DNA from: UBA5239 sp040391785
GTDB taxonomy: Bacteria > Verrucomicrobiota > Lentisphaeria > Victivallales > Victivallaceae
DNA: 64,000 bases
Direction of reading: 5' to 3'
Assembly: GCA_040391785.1 (NCBI GenBank)
Contig: JBEBXH010000018.1
Location: 1-64,000 of the forward strand
Below are positions 32,489 through 41,418 of the stretch, in pieces (the stretch's first letter is position 1; each line of letters starts with the position of its first letter). A program made the translations under genes and the position numbers. The notes beneath the pieces were generated by a model. That model was not told the origin of the DNA. It made no database searches and worked only from the letters and a program-made list of their open reading frames with translations.

Positions 32489-34141
32489 TTTCCAGACAAT
32501 CACGCTCGGATCATACCCTTCCGGGGCCTGATAGCCGAGCAGTTCGATAGTCGTGGCGCCGAGCGAACTGATGCCGAGACCGTCACGCAACTTGATGTCG
32601 TATTCGCCCTTGGACTCGGGGTCGTAAATGATGCACGGCACCGGGTTCAGCGAGTGACTGGTCTTGCGGGCGATTTCGCCGGTTTTCTTGTCGCACTTCA
32701 CCGCACCGGTTTTGTCGTGTTCGAACATATCGTCGGCATTGCCGTGGTCCGCGGAGATCACCAGCACGCCGCCGGCCTTCTGAACCGCTTCGGCAATACG
32801 CGAAACGCTGATGTCCACCGCGCCCATCGCCACCAGCACCGCCGCATACACGCCGGTATGGCCGACCATGTCGCCGTTGGGCAGGTTCAGGCGGATATAC
32901 TGGTATTTGCCGGACGCGATCGCGTCGCAGACATAATCGGTGATTTCGGCGGATTTCATCCACGGGCGCTGCTCAAACGGCACGATGTCGGACTTGATTT
33001 CCACATAATCTTCGAGCTTTTCGTCGAACTTGTCGGCGCGGTTGCCGTTATAAAAATAGGTCACGTGCCCGAATTTCTGGGTTTCGCTGATGGCCAGCTG
33101 TTTTACGCCGGAGGCGCAGAGGTATTCGCCCACGGTACGGTCGATATCCGGGGGATTGACCAGGAACTGTTTCGGCACATGGAGGTCGCCGTCGTATTCC
33201 ATCATGCCGGCGTACTGGACGCTCGGACGGCGGCCGCGGTCGAATTTGGTGAAATTGTCATCTTCAAACGCATTGGTGATTTCCTGGGCACGGTCGCCGC
33301 GGAAGTTGAAGAAAACCACCGAATCGTTGTCCATGACCGGGCCGACCGGGGTCTTGCCGTCGTCGGAAATGACGAACGGGGGGAGGTCCTGGTCGATGGC
33401 TTTGGTCTTTTCGCGGAGCTTGACGATCGCTTCTTCGGCGGTCTTGAAATAGTCGCCCGTGCCGTGAACGTGGGTTTCCCAGCCCTTGCGGACCATGTCC
33501 CAGTTGGCGCCGTAGCGGTCCATGGTGATGACCATGCGGCCGCCGCCGGAGGCGATGCGGAAATCGACGCCGTCCTTGTTCAGACCAGCCAGAAATTCTT
33601 CGAACGGCTGCACGTAATCGAGGGCGGAGGTTTCCGGCACGTCGCGGCCGTCCAGCAGGATGTGGACGCGAACTTTCTTGACCCCTTCGGCCTTGGCGTC
33701 TTCGATCATGGCCCTCAGGTGGCCGATATTGCTGTGCACGTTGCCGTCGGAGAAAAGTCCGAGGAAATGCATTGTGGAGTTATGGTCCTTGACGTTGGCG
33801 ACCAGTTTCTTCCAGGTGTCGCCGGCGAAAATTTTCTTGCTCTCCACCGCGTCCTCGACCAGTTTGGCGCCCTGCGCGAATACCCGGCCGCAGCCGATGG
33901 CGTTGTGCCCGACTTCGCTGTTGCCCATATCGTCATCGGAGGGCATACCGACGGCGGTACCGTGGGCCTTGAGCTTGGTGGTGGGGTAATTCTTCATCAG
34001 GCAGTCGAGCTCGGGGGTGTAGGCGTTCAGGAAAGCGTCGCCCTCGGCGAAGCGGCCGAAGCCCACGCCATCCATGATCAGCAGCACCACGGGGCCGCGG
34101 CGCCCCTGGAATTTCGGATTCTTGTTCAATTTCTGGAGCAT
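32486..34141 (-). CDS. gpmI: 2,3-bisphosphoglycerate-independent phosphoglycerate mutase
   Basis: 551 aa, slightly longer than the usual 510-515. Alkaline-phosphatase-fold metalloenzyme: VVLLIMDGVGFG (first metal Asp), DDDMGNSEVGHNAIGCGR with the nucleophile Ser, the phosphotransferase insert (about 100-330) and ISADHGNADDM plus TSHSLNPVP with the second set of metal ligands. It interconverts 3- and 2-phosphoglycerate in glycolysis. Lies 36 nt downstream of lpxA in the same direction, so they may share the lpxA promoter. Ends at a compound terminator. Confidence 0.96.
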   Translation of the reverse strand: MLQKLNKNPKFQGRRGPVVLLIMDGVGFGRFAEGDAFLNAYTPELDCLMKNYPTTKLKAHGTAVGMPSDDDMGNSEVGHNAIGCGRVFAQGAKLVEDAVESKKIFAGDTWKKLVANVKDHNSTMHFLGLFSDGNVHSNIGHLRAMIEDAKAEGVKKVRVHILLDGRDVPETSALDYVQPFEEFLAGLNKDGVDFRIASGGGRMVITMDRYGANWDMVRKGWETHVHGTGDYFKTAEEAIVKLREKTKAIDQDLPPFVISDDGKTPVGPVMDNDSVVFFNFRGDRAQEITNAFEDDNFTKFDRGRRPSVQYAGMMEYDGDLHVPKQFLVNPPDIDRTVGEYLCASGVKQLAISETQKFGHVTYFYNGNRADKFDEKLEDYVEIKSDIVPFEQRPWMKSAEITDYVCDAIASGKYQYIRLNLPNGDMVGHTGVYAAVLVAMGAVDISVSRIAEAVQKAGGVLVISADHGNADDMFEHDKTGAVKCDKKTGEIARKTSHSLNPVPCIIYDPESKGEYDIKLRDGLGISSLGATTIELLGYQAPEGYDPSVIVWK

Positions 34142-34177
34142 GATTTTATTTCCTTATTATAAATATATATGATTCGA

Positions 34178-34975
34178 TTAAACGCGGTGACCGTCTTCGC
34201 GGTTGGTCAGGATGCCGCGCTTGGAACTCTCGGCAAAAGCGAGGAATTCCTCCACTTCGGGAATCTGCGGCAGCTCAGCGCGGCACTTGGCATAAGCCAT
34301 GGTCAGATTGAGGTCGCTGCGGAAGACGATTTTGTAGAGATCCTGGATCACCCGGATGGTTTCCACGGTGAACCCGGCGCGGCGCAGCCCGACCACGTTG
34401 ACCATTTTCACGCCGCCGTTGCGGCCCTCGGCCATCATAAAAGGCGGAATATCCTTGGAAAAGACCGAACCGCCGCTGAGGATTGCGAGGCGGCCGACCC
34501 GGCAGAACTGGTGAATGGCGCAAAGTCCGGAGATGAACGCGCGCTCGCCGATTTCGGCGTAACCGCCCAGCACCGTGCCGCAAACCAGAATGGCGCCGTC
34601 GCGGACGATGCAGTTATGGGCAACGTGTGAGTTCGCCATCATGAAAACCCGATTGCCGACCACGGTCTCGGTGCCGTCCTTGGTACCGGCATTGACGGTG
34701 GTACATTCGCGGAAAATACAGCCGTCGCCGATTTTCACGGCGCACTTGCCGCCGGCAAACGCATAATCCTCGGCGCTGGTGCCGATGGAGGCAAAGGGAA
34801 AGATCAGGTTATTTTCGCCGATCGTGGTATAGCCGGTGACATGGCATTGGGCAATCAACCTTGTTTTGCTGCCGATAACCACGTCGGGTCCGACATAACA
34901 CATTGGTCCGATTTCGACATCATCGGCCAGCTTAGCGCCGGCTTCAACTACGGCGGAAGGGTGAATTTTTGCCAT
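34178..34975 (-). CDS. lpxA: Acyl-ACP--UDP-N-acetylglucosamine O-acyltransferase
   Basis: 265 aa. A left-handed beta-helix of hexapeptide repeats (IHPSAVVEAGAKLADDVEIG onward) with MANSHVAHNC holding the catalytic His, GGYAEIGERAFISGLCAIHQ and the C-terminal helical part (VETIRVIQDLYKIVF). It puts the first acyl chain on UDP-GlcNAc in lipid A synthesis, showing an LPS-type outer membrane. The rest of the lpx set is not in the window. A GAGGAT ribosome site precedes the ATG. Confidence 0.96.
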   Translation of the reverse strand: MAKIHPSAVVEAGAKLADDVEIGPMCYVGPDVVIGSKTRLIAQCHVTGYTTIGENNLIFPFASIGTSAEDYAFAGGKCAVKIGDGCIFRECTTVNAGTKDGTETVVGNRVFMMANSHVAHNCIVRDGAILVCGTVLGGYAEIGERAFISGLCAIHQFCRVGRLAILSGGSVFSKDIPPFMMAEGRNGGVKMVNVVGLRRAGFTVETIRVIQDLYKIVFRSDLNLTMAYAKCRAELPQIPEVEEFLAFAESSKRGILTNREDGHRV

Positions 34976-35080
34976 TTTCTGCTCTTATCCTCACATATTT
35001 GCAGTTACATCTCACACAGAAACACTAATATAGCAGAAAAATGCCGAAAAACAATCACATTCCGTAAAAATTACCGCGGG

Positions 35081-35100
35081 ATCCGAAAAAATCCGAAAAA
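35081..35100. repeat. 10-nt direct repeat (ATCCGAAAAA x2)
   Basis: Two adjacent identical 10-nt units located 11 nt beyond the stop of the 865-aa gene. Confidence 0.7.
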
Positions 35101-35111
35101 GTTGTAAAATA

Positions 35112-37709
35112 TCACTTCCCGCCGCGACAGCGGATCTGAAAAACCCGTTCCTCACCCGGTGCGAGCGTGAAATCCCCGGTCAGGAATTCCACCGTCATCA
35201 TTTTGTCGCCGCACCAGACATACACCCCGTCGAAGTCCGAACCATCCAGGGTCAAACTGCGAGTCGGGGACTTGACCGTGACCATGGAGCCATCCCATTG
35301 GTTCCGCTTCACTTCGGGGAGAAAATCCATTTTGCGGTCGTTTTTCGCAAAAATATGGTTGCCCGTTTCCTCGCGGGTCAGCCGGACGCCGCCGGAAGTG
35401 ATTTCATCGATCACGGCAAACGGCATATTGGCGATTCTCAGCCCGAGCGTCACGGAGCTTTTGCCGCGGTTGGAAACCCGGCAGCCGATGACAAAAGTAT
35501 TACCGGGTTCCTGCCGGAATGTTTTGCGCAGTTCCAGCCCCTGATAAGGAAAGTCCGCACCGGCATCCTGCGACTGGAAAATATAGCGGAAACCCACCTC
35601 GGGACTACTGTTTTCGACCTTCATTTCATCCAGCACAAAAGGATACGGCCCCCTGACCCGGGACTGGTCGTACAGCATGATCTGCCCCAGATAGCGCTGC
35701 GCCACGGCGTCGTGCCAATAGATGATTTCGCTTTTCTGCAGAGCATCAATGATCAGGCGTTCCTGGCCCGGATTGATCATCAGCAACACCGGCTTTTTCG
35801 CCCAGGCCGGGAGATACCAGCGGATCGAGCACTGATCTTTTTCGATGCCGTTCAAGGCACCGCTGCCCCCCTGCTTCTGCCGCAAGGCATCCAGCTCGGC
35901 GGCCAATTTCGGTTGATCCGCTGCCGGATCGCCCGCCTGATACTGAAGCACGTCGAGCGGGGCGATTTTCAGCAATTGCCCCGCCACTTCCAGATAAAGC
36001 GGGTTCCAAGCATCGTAATTGAACGCGGTAAGGAGTTTTTTTCCGTCCAGTTCATGCACTGTATAACGCAAGGCATCGGAATAATCGGGGTAGGTGATGC
36101 TGATTTTCTGTCCGGCTTCATTCACCACTTCGGCCTCGCTGGAATTGGCGATCTTGACCGGCAGCGAATCCGCCGGCAGCCGCTTACCCCGCTGATAAAA
36201 CGCCTCCGCCCGCGCCACCATGCCATAGGCGGAATGCATAGCCTGGAAATACGCGCCCGGCAGCAGGTCGTCCGGCCAGAAACCGTAACCCGTCAGCCCC
36301 AGCGCCGCCCCGGCCACGATGTTCTGGCGGATGCCCTCCGGTGTATAGCGTTTGAAAAAGCGCTCCACCCGCTCCGAGGGGTCGGCCAGCGGCAAAACCG
36401 GTTTCGAGAGTTTCTGCATGCTGAATGCCATGTCGTCGAAAAACGCCGAACCGCAGTAATAAGGCATTGGCATATGCCCGTCGACATATTTGTCAGCCAT
36501 CAGACTGTCGACCGCGCACCAGTAGGCCACCGTGCCACCCTTGGCGTGCAGATTGTCGGTACACAGCCAGAACTCAACGCCCGGCATTTCGCGCTTGAAA
36601 ATAGTGGAAACCTTGCGGATCATCCGGTCGTTCAGATCGACCATATAGTTGAACCACGCGTCTTTGTAGCGGCCCTTGGCCACTTCTTCCCGGGTGGGGA
36701 CCTGCGCCAGTTTTTGTTTTTCCGCAAAGCGTGCCAATCCCTGCGGATCGACTCCGTCCGCGCCGGGTTCATAATTGAAATAGATCCTGCGGCAATCCGG
36801 GTAAAGCCGCCGGATGGCTTGCGCCCCCGCCGTCAGGTATTTCTCGTAACGCTGCTCGGGGTCATCCAGCAAATACCAGGCAGGCACACTGAAATCGACC
36901 GTACGGCCTTCGAGATCAATCATCGGCGGCACGGTGCCATCCTGCAGCCATTGCCGCCACTCCCGGTTGGCGGCGGTCATTTCGGGGTGCGCCACGATGA
37001 TGAACTGTTTGTTGCAGCCCACCATATAATCACGCACCGGAGCGGACGCATTGAAATTCCCCCGGAAGGCAAAAAAATTGCTGCTCAGACTGCGGTAAAA
37101 ACCGGTCATGCGCCGGGTGATATCGTCAGAAGACATGTCGGAACCAGCGGCCGACGGTATGGCCAGGGCATAAGATTTCGCCGCCTTTTCCGGTTTGTCT
37201 AAGGCGGGCAGGACCCGGACCGGATGCGAAGCCTCGGGCACCTGACGGTTGCCGAAGCGGAACGACCACGAAATTTCCCCCGTTTTGCCGGCTGCTCCGG
37301 GAACCGCCTCCAGATAGAGCCGGAAATCATTCGCCGAATGAGGACGCCCCACCGCCAGCTGATTGTACCAGCCGTCGCTATAGAAAAAAGGGATTTCGTA
37401 CTGATTTTCTTTAACCGTGAACGGCAGCTCCTGCGCCTGTCCATAGGCGTCGATCCGGATGCTGGCATAGCGCAAGCGCAGAAACTCCGGTAGTTTCAGA
37501 AGCATCACCGGTTTGGTCTGCCCGAGTTCTTTTTTCGCTTCGGCCGTTACCGCCCAGGTATTCGGGGAGAGTACAGCGGGCAGGTTTTCCACTACCGTGT
37601 AGGGTTCATTGTCCATGAACTTGAGCGGAAAAATTTCGCCTTTGAAGTATTCCCCGCCATTTACCGAAACCATCGCCGCCAGCAACAATATAAGCATGTG
37701 AATTTTCAT
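35112..37709 (-). CDS. Large secreted protein, possible glycosidase
   Basis: 865 aa. Signal peptide (MKIHMLILLLAAMVSVNGG), an N-terminal beta region (about 20-170), a central alpha/beta part that reads like a TIM barrel (RRIYFNYEPGADGVDPQGLA near 311, VEFWLCTDNLHAKGGTVAYW, MPMPYYCGSAFFDDMAFSMQ) and a beta-rich C-terminus (about 600-865). Acidic residues at strand ends (YEPGAD) suggest catalysis, but I do not recognise the family. It is exported and encoded 13 nt behind a pseudopilin and a ROK regulator, which fits a role in glycan use. Confidence 0.7.
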   Translation of the reverse strand: MKIHMLILLLAAMVSVNGGEYFKGEIFPLKFMDNEPYTVVENLPAVLSPNTWAVTAEAKKELGQTKPVMLLKLPEFLRLRYASIRIDAYGQAQELPFTVKENQYEIPFFYSDGWYNQLAVGRPHSANDFRLYLEAVPGAAGKTGEISWSFRFGNRQVPEASHPVRVLPALDKPEKAAKSYALAIPSAAGSDMSSDDITRRMTGFYRSLSSNFFAFRGNFNASAPVRDYMVGCNKQFIIVAHPEMTAANREWRQWLQDGTVPPMIDLEGRTVDFSVPAWYLLDDPEQRYEKYLTAGAQAIRRLYPDCRRIYFNYEPGADGVDPQGLARFAEKQKLAQVPTREEVAKGRYKDAWFNYMVDLNDRMIRKVSTIFKREMPGVEFWLCTDNLHAKGGTVAYWCAVDSLMADKYVDGHMPMPYYCGSAFFDDMAFSMQKLSKPVLPLADPSERVERFFKRYTPEGIRQNIVAGAALGLTGYGFWPDDLLPGAYFQAMHSAYGMVARAEAFYQRGKRLPADSLPVKIANSSEAEVVNEAGQKISITYPDYSDALRYTVHELDGKKLLTAFNYDAWNPLYLEVAGQLLKIAPLDVLQYQAGDPAADQPKLAAELDALRQKQGGSGALNGIEKDQCSIRWYLPAWAKKPVLLMINPGQERLIIDALQKSEIIYWHDAVAQRYLGQIMLYDQSRVRGPYPFVLDEMKVENSSPEVGFRYIFQSQDAGADFPYQGLELRKTFRQEPGNTFVIGCRVSNRGKSSVTLGLRIANMPFAVIDEITSGGVRLTREETGNHIFAKNDRKMDFLPEVKRNQWDGSMVTVKSPTRSLTLDGSDFDGVYVWCGDKMMTVEFLTGDFTLAPGEERVFQIRCRGGK

Positions 37710-37722
37710 GCCGAATCCTCTG

Positions 37723-38565
37723 TCAGTTGGCCGGGGTGCCCTGGTCGGCCCTGAAGCCGCGCCAGTGGACAGTTTTGTAGCGGTCGTTCATGGAGCCGGG
37801 CACGCTGCCGTCATTGTTCGAGAGCCCGAGCAGGTCATTGACCGAAGATGCCGCGGCATGCCCATCCACATAAACGAGGTTGGTCATGGCGCCCCCCATA
37901 CCGCTGGTCAGCGTAGCCGTGTCGGCCGTGCCGAGCGTCCGGACATCACCTGCCCCGCCGTGGCGGAAACGCAGCCGGTAACACGCCTCCGCGTGATTCG
38001 TGTAAAATAAACGGTTTGAATCCCCCGCGAACATCGCCTGCGACGCCTGTGTCAGCGCACTGAGTTTCCGGAACATGTACCTCGTAGCATAGCTGGGCAG
38101 GTCGGACGTGAAGCCATTCACTCCGCTCAAACCGGTATTGATGGCATAATGCGACGACTCGAAACCCGTGGCACTGAATCCGGCCGCCTCCGCCGGGCAC
38201 GACAATGAATTCCCCACCGTAGGATAGCCCATGGCCACGGAATTGTAATATCCGTTGTATTTCAGGTCAACAGGAGCGGGCACGGTGGCGGAAGTGAACC
38301 AGCCGGCATTGCGGTAAACCAGAATCTGTACCCACGAAGTATTTACCCCGGTGCCATATTGACCGGGCACGATCCAGTCGTCATAGTCCGCGGAATACAT
38401 TCCCTGGGATGTACCCAGTTGTTTGAGGTTGCTGAGGCATTGCGAAGCATACGCCCGCTGGCGTGCCTTGTTCAGCGCCGGCAGCAGCATTGCCGCCAAT
38501 ATCGCGATAATCGCGATCACCACCAGGAGCTCGATAAGTGTAAAACGGAATTTTCTGATTAACAT
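37723..38565 (-). CDS. Pseudopilin with expanded H-X31-DG region
   Basis: 280 aa from ATG 38565, where an ideal AAGGAGG ribosome site stands inside the end of the ROK gene (7-bp overlap). Leader MLIRKFR, then FTLIELLVVIAIIAIL; the -1 residue is Arg, not Gly. The C-terminal motif is stretched: the His in RFRHGGAGD is followed after 31 residues by the DG of LVYVDGHAA, against 9 in the standard motif. Probably an inner-membrane pseudopilin processed by a prepilin peptidase. The upstream continuation of the reading frame belongs to antisense of the ROK gene and is not coding. Confidence 0.88.
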   Translation of the reverse strand: MLIRKFRFTLIELLVVIAIIAILAAMLLPALNKARQRAYASQCLSNLKQLGTSQGMYSADYDDWIVPGQYGTGVNTSWVQILVYRNAGWFTSATVPAPVDLKYNGYYNSVAMGYPTVGNSLSCPAEAAGFSATGFESSHYAINTGLSGVNGFTSDLPSYATRYMFRKLSALTQASQAMFAGDSNRLFYTNHAEACYRLRFRHGGAGDVRTLGTADTATLTSGMGGAMTNLVYVDGHAAASSVNDLLGLSNNDGSVPGSMNDRYKTVHWRGFRADQGTPAN

Positions 38566-39833
38566 GTGATTTCCTCCTTGTTGAGTATCTTTTTTGATTT
38601 TGACGTATGAGATGGCCGCTTGACCGATAATTCGTTCAGGTGTTCCTCGCCCAGCAAACAGCCGGCGGCGTTGGCCATCAGCTCCGGGCCGGCGCTTGAG
38701 CTGCGGATGCCGGTGGCGATCGGAACGTTGCGGAAGCCGTAACTGCTCATTTTGTAGCGGACGACGTTCAGCGTACACGCCGGGACGCGCGACGTCCACT
38801 GCGGCAGGAAGATCGCTTCGGGATTCAACAGATAGGCGAGGTTCAGGACCGCATCGCCGATATACGAAAAACATTCGCCGACCAGCTGCTCCACGAACTT
38901 GTCACCCCCCTCGATGGCGCTGACAATCTGCGGCACCGGAATATAATTCCAGTCACGCAGGTATTGGTCGGGAATCCGGAACTTGCGCCCGCGCCGCGCC
39001 GCCGCAATCACCTGCTGTCCGATCAGCCCAAAAAGCGCGTGACTCTGCAAGATCCCCGTCCGCCCGTCCTGCACCGGAATGTTGTCCTCGGTGACCTTGA
39101 GGTGTCCGAGTTCCCCGCTGTACATCTGCCAGCCCCGGTAAAGTTGCCCGTTGAAGAACATCCCCGCACCCAGCCCGTCGTCGATCGTGATGAAATTATC
39201 CATATCCGCGGCCGCGCCGAATTTTTTCTCCATCACCGCCTGGATATGGCTGGTGTTGATCAGGAACGAATCCAGTCCGCAGTGTTCGCGGAAATATTCC
39301 TTGATATTGATATCCGCCTCGACGAATGCCTGCGAATAATAGACCTGCCCGGACTCGAAATCCACAAATCCCGGCAGCGCAATACCGATCCCCAGAATCG
39401 ACTCTGCCCCGACCTGCTGCATCAGCGAAATGGTTTTCTGGCGCAGTTCCCCCAGGAAACGCTGCTGCATCCGCCCCTCGTGAAGCAACGGACGGCTGTC
39501 GACCTCCTCCCGGGCAGCGTTCAACAACACAAGCCGGGGTTCCTCCAGCGTCAACGCCGCACCCAGCGTATAAAACAAATCCTTGCGGATATGCAATCCA
39601 AACGGGCTGCGCCCCGCTTTGCCGTTGATGTTTTCCTGTTCGAAAAGCAATCCGGCGTCAATCATGCCATTGACGGTCTCGGTAATATTATTTTTGCTGA
39701 GGTCGAGCCGGATGATCAATTCACCGCGCGAAATGCCCGGCGACGAATAAACCGCCTGAAGTACCTGCAGATATTTCCGCCGGTACGTTTTGCTGCAATT
39801 GATCAATCCTGTCAAGTTCATTACTGTTTCCAT
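38559..39833 (-). CDS. ROK family transcriptional regulator
   Basis: 424 aa. An N-terminal MarR-like HTH (LQVLQAVYSSPGISRGELII, RLDLSKNNITETVNGMIDAG) precedes a ROK sugar-kinase fold (ILGIGIALPGFVDFESGQVY, DDGLGAGMFFNGQLYRGWQM, SGELGHLKV). The zinc-binding C-x-CG-x-x-GC cluster normally following GH is absent: the region reads DNIPVQDGRTGIL. The DNA-binding domain marks it as a NagC/XylR-type repressor sensing a sugar. ATG 39833 gives a leader of only about 9 nt; ATG 39821 is an alternative. First gene of a cassette with pseudopilin and 865-aa secreted protein. Confidence 0.9.
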   Translation of the reverse strand: METVMNLTGLINCSKTYRRKYLQVLQAVYSSPGISRGELIIRLDLSKNNITETVNGMIDAGLLFEQENINGKAGRSPFGLHIRKDLFYTLGAALTLEEPRLVLLNAAREEVDSRPLLHEGRMQQRFLGELRQKTISLMQQVGAESILGIGIALPGFVDFESGQVYYSQAFVEADINIKEYFREHCGLDSFLINTSHIQAVMEKKFGAAADMDNFITIDDGLGAGMFFNGQLYRGWQMYSGELGHLKVTEDNIPVQDGRTGILQSHALFGLIGQQVIAAARRGRKFRIPDQYLRDWNYIPVPQIVSAIEGGDKFVEQLVGECFSYIGDAVLNLAYLLNPEAIFLPQWTSRVPACTLNVVRYKMSSYGFRNVPIATGIRSSSAGPELMANAAGCLLGEEHLNELSVKRPSHTSKSKKILNKEEITC

Positions 39834-39848
39834 TTTTCCTTGACATTA

Positions 39849-39877
39849 ATTATATGAGCCGCGCCCGGTTCTGTCAA
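39849..39877 (-). promoter_or_regulatory. Consensus promoter of the ROK cassette
   Basis: Minus strand: -35 TTGACA (39877-39872), 17-nt spacer, -10 TATAAT (39854-39849). The predicted start, about 39842, is only some 9 nt before the ATG. Confidence 0.85.
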
Positions 39878-40143
39878 CACTTTTCAAGAATTAATCCAAA
39901 AAAATGCAAAATTCGGCAATATTTCATCCCAATTTGGGAACAATTCAGATCATGCACAGATTTCCGGCAGATTGAACAGCCACCCCGAACACGAAGGCGC
40001 GCGGAGTTCCTCGCGTTATAAAACTTGTACACAACGTGCATTATAATCTCATTTTATATATTTTCATTATATATTATTATGAACATCTCATATGATTTTA
40101 AGCTTTTTATCATTAATTTTATTAATTATTATAGATTATGCTA
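39878..40143. other. Intergenic region between divergent cassettes
   Basis: About 360 bases separate the ROK and GntR/LacI-type genes (39834-40196). Besides the two promoters it holds an A/T-rich stretch and TTGTACACAA at 40025-40034, whose TTGT/ACAA arms resemble the operator half-sites of AraR-type GntR/LacI hybrids. No gene is seen. Confidence 0.5.
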
Positions 40144-40172
40144 TTGACAGATTCAGGGGAAGCCGTTATAAT
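40144..40172 (+). promoter_or_regulatory. Consensus promoter of the GntR/LacI cassette
   Basis: -35 TTGACA (40144-40149), 17-nt spacer, -10 TATAAT (40167-40172). It lies downstream of the ATG at 40092 in the same frame, so the gene must start at 40197. Confidence 0.85.
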
Positions 40173-40196
40173 AGTAATAAAAATAAGGAAATTAGT

Positions 40197-41357
40197 ATGA
40201 TTCTGGAAAAAGATTGCGGCACCGCCCTGAAAGAGAACAGCGACAAACCGCTGTACCGTCAGGTGGCCGATCAATTGCTGGCACTGATTGCCGAGCAGAA
40301 ACTGCCGCCGGGCGCCCAGTTGCCGCCGGCCAAGGAACTGCAGAAGTATTTCAATGTCAGCGCGATCACCGTGGAAGCCGGAATCCGCTTGCTGGTCAAG
40401 GAGGGGTATCTACGCCGCCGTCCGCGCCTGGGGACGTTTATCTGCGACAATCCGCCGGATATTGAGCACGAGAAAATCATGTCGGAGAACACCATCGGCA
40501 TGACGATCAAAGTGATCTTCTGCCACATCGCGCCGGCGGATATTTACTGGTCGCTGGTGTGGGATGAACTGGTCACGGCCGCGCCGTTTCTGAACTGCGA
40601 CAAATCGTTTGCCATTCTCAATTCGCACGAGTTCAGCGACGCCGAACTGCAGCGCTACGCGGGCGGTTGCGACGGCGTGGTGCTGTGCGGTTATATCCCC
40701 CTTGAACTTGTCAAATTGCTGGAAAAGAAAAAGATGCCGTTTGTGATGATCGGCGGGTTGAATACCGGCGCGCCGCCGCCATCCTACGCCGATTCGGTGC
40801 AGCACGACGAAATTCACCGCGCCTATATTTCCACGCGTCATTTGCTGGAACTCGGACACCGCAACATCGTCTGCGTGGTCGGCCCCTCCGGCAGCCGCCT
40901 GGCCGAGGAACTCACTGCCGGTTTCCAGCAGGCGATGCTGGAATACAAGATTCCGCGCGAACAGCATTATATCGAAACGATCGAGGCCCATACGGTTGAG
41001 GAAGGGCAGCAGGCGGGGCTGCGGATCCTGACCCGGGTGCCGCGCCCGACCGCCGTCAGCGCCTGCGACGACCGCCTGGCAATCGGCGTTTACAAAGCGG
41101 CCACGCAGATGGGGTTCAGCATCCCGGAGCATTTGAGCCTGATCGGCTGCGGCGGCCTCGAAATCGGCAAGGTGATCACGCCGGAACTGACCACGATGCC
41201 GAGCCATCCGCGCCGTTCGGCCAAAATCGCGCTGGAAAAACTGTTTGCCCAGGTTTTCGATCCCAAACACAAGCGTTCAGCCACGATCCTGCGTTTCGAC
41301 GAGCTGGAAATCGGCGGCTCCACCCGCTTCATCCGAAGCGAGGACGGAAATCTCTGA
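40197..41357 (+). CDS. GntR/LacI hybrid (AraR-like) transcriptional regulator
   Basis: 386 aa from ATG 40197, with AAGGA upstream; the promoter position excludes the longer frame. The N-terminal GntR winged HTH (PLYRQVADQLLALIAEQKLP, NVSAITVEAGIRLLVKEGYL) is joined to a LacI-type periplasmic-binding-like sensor domain (VVLCGYIPLELVKLLEKKKM, TRHLLELGHRNIVCVVGPSG, PTAVSACDDRLAIGVYKAAT). This architecture is that of AraR of Bacillus, which senses L-arabinose. It heads an operon with a symporter, pseudopilin and GH39-like enzyme, so a pentose-type ligand is plausible. Confidence 0.9.
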   Translation: MILEKDCGTALKENSDKPLYRQVADQLLALIAEQKLPPGAQLPPAKELQKYFNVSAITVEAGIRLLVKEGYLRRRPRLGTFICDNPPDIEHEKIMSENTIGMTIKVIFCHIAPADIYWSLVWDELVTAAPFLNCDKSFAILNSHEFSDAELQRYAGGCDGVVLCGYIPLELVKLLEKKKMPFVMIGGLNTGAPPPSYADSVQHDEIHRAYISTRHLLELGHRNIVCVVGPSGSRLAEELTAGFQQAMLEYKIPREQHYIETIEAHTVEEGQQAGLRILTRVPRPTAVSACDDRLAIGVYKAATQMGFSIPEHLSLIGCGGLEIGKVITPELTTMPSHPRRSAKIALEKLFAQVFDPKHKRSATILRFDELEIGGSTRFIRSEDGNL

Positions 41358-41418
41358 AAAAGATATCCGATTCAAGCCGATAGAACTGTAAGAATTAATC
41401 GCAAATTAAGGAATATAA

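Noticed and set aside
35298..37202. 634-codon plus-strand frame
   Set aside because: Antisense to the 865-aa secreted protein; His/Arg-rich composition typical of shadow frames in GC-rich DNA.
37723..38874. Longer N-terminal form of the pseudopilin
   Set aside because: The extra 103 residues are out-of-frame ROK gene sequence; an ideal ribosome site marks ATG 38565.
40092..40196. Extended N-terminus of the GntR/LacI-type regulator
   Set aside because: It would start upstream of the perfect promoter at 40144-40172, and the hydrophobic extension is not part of the family.
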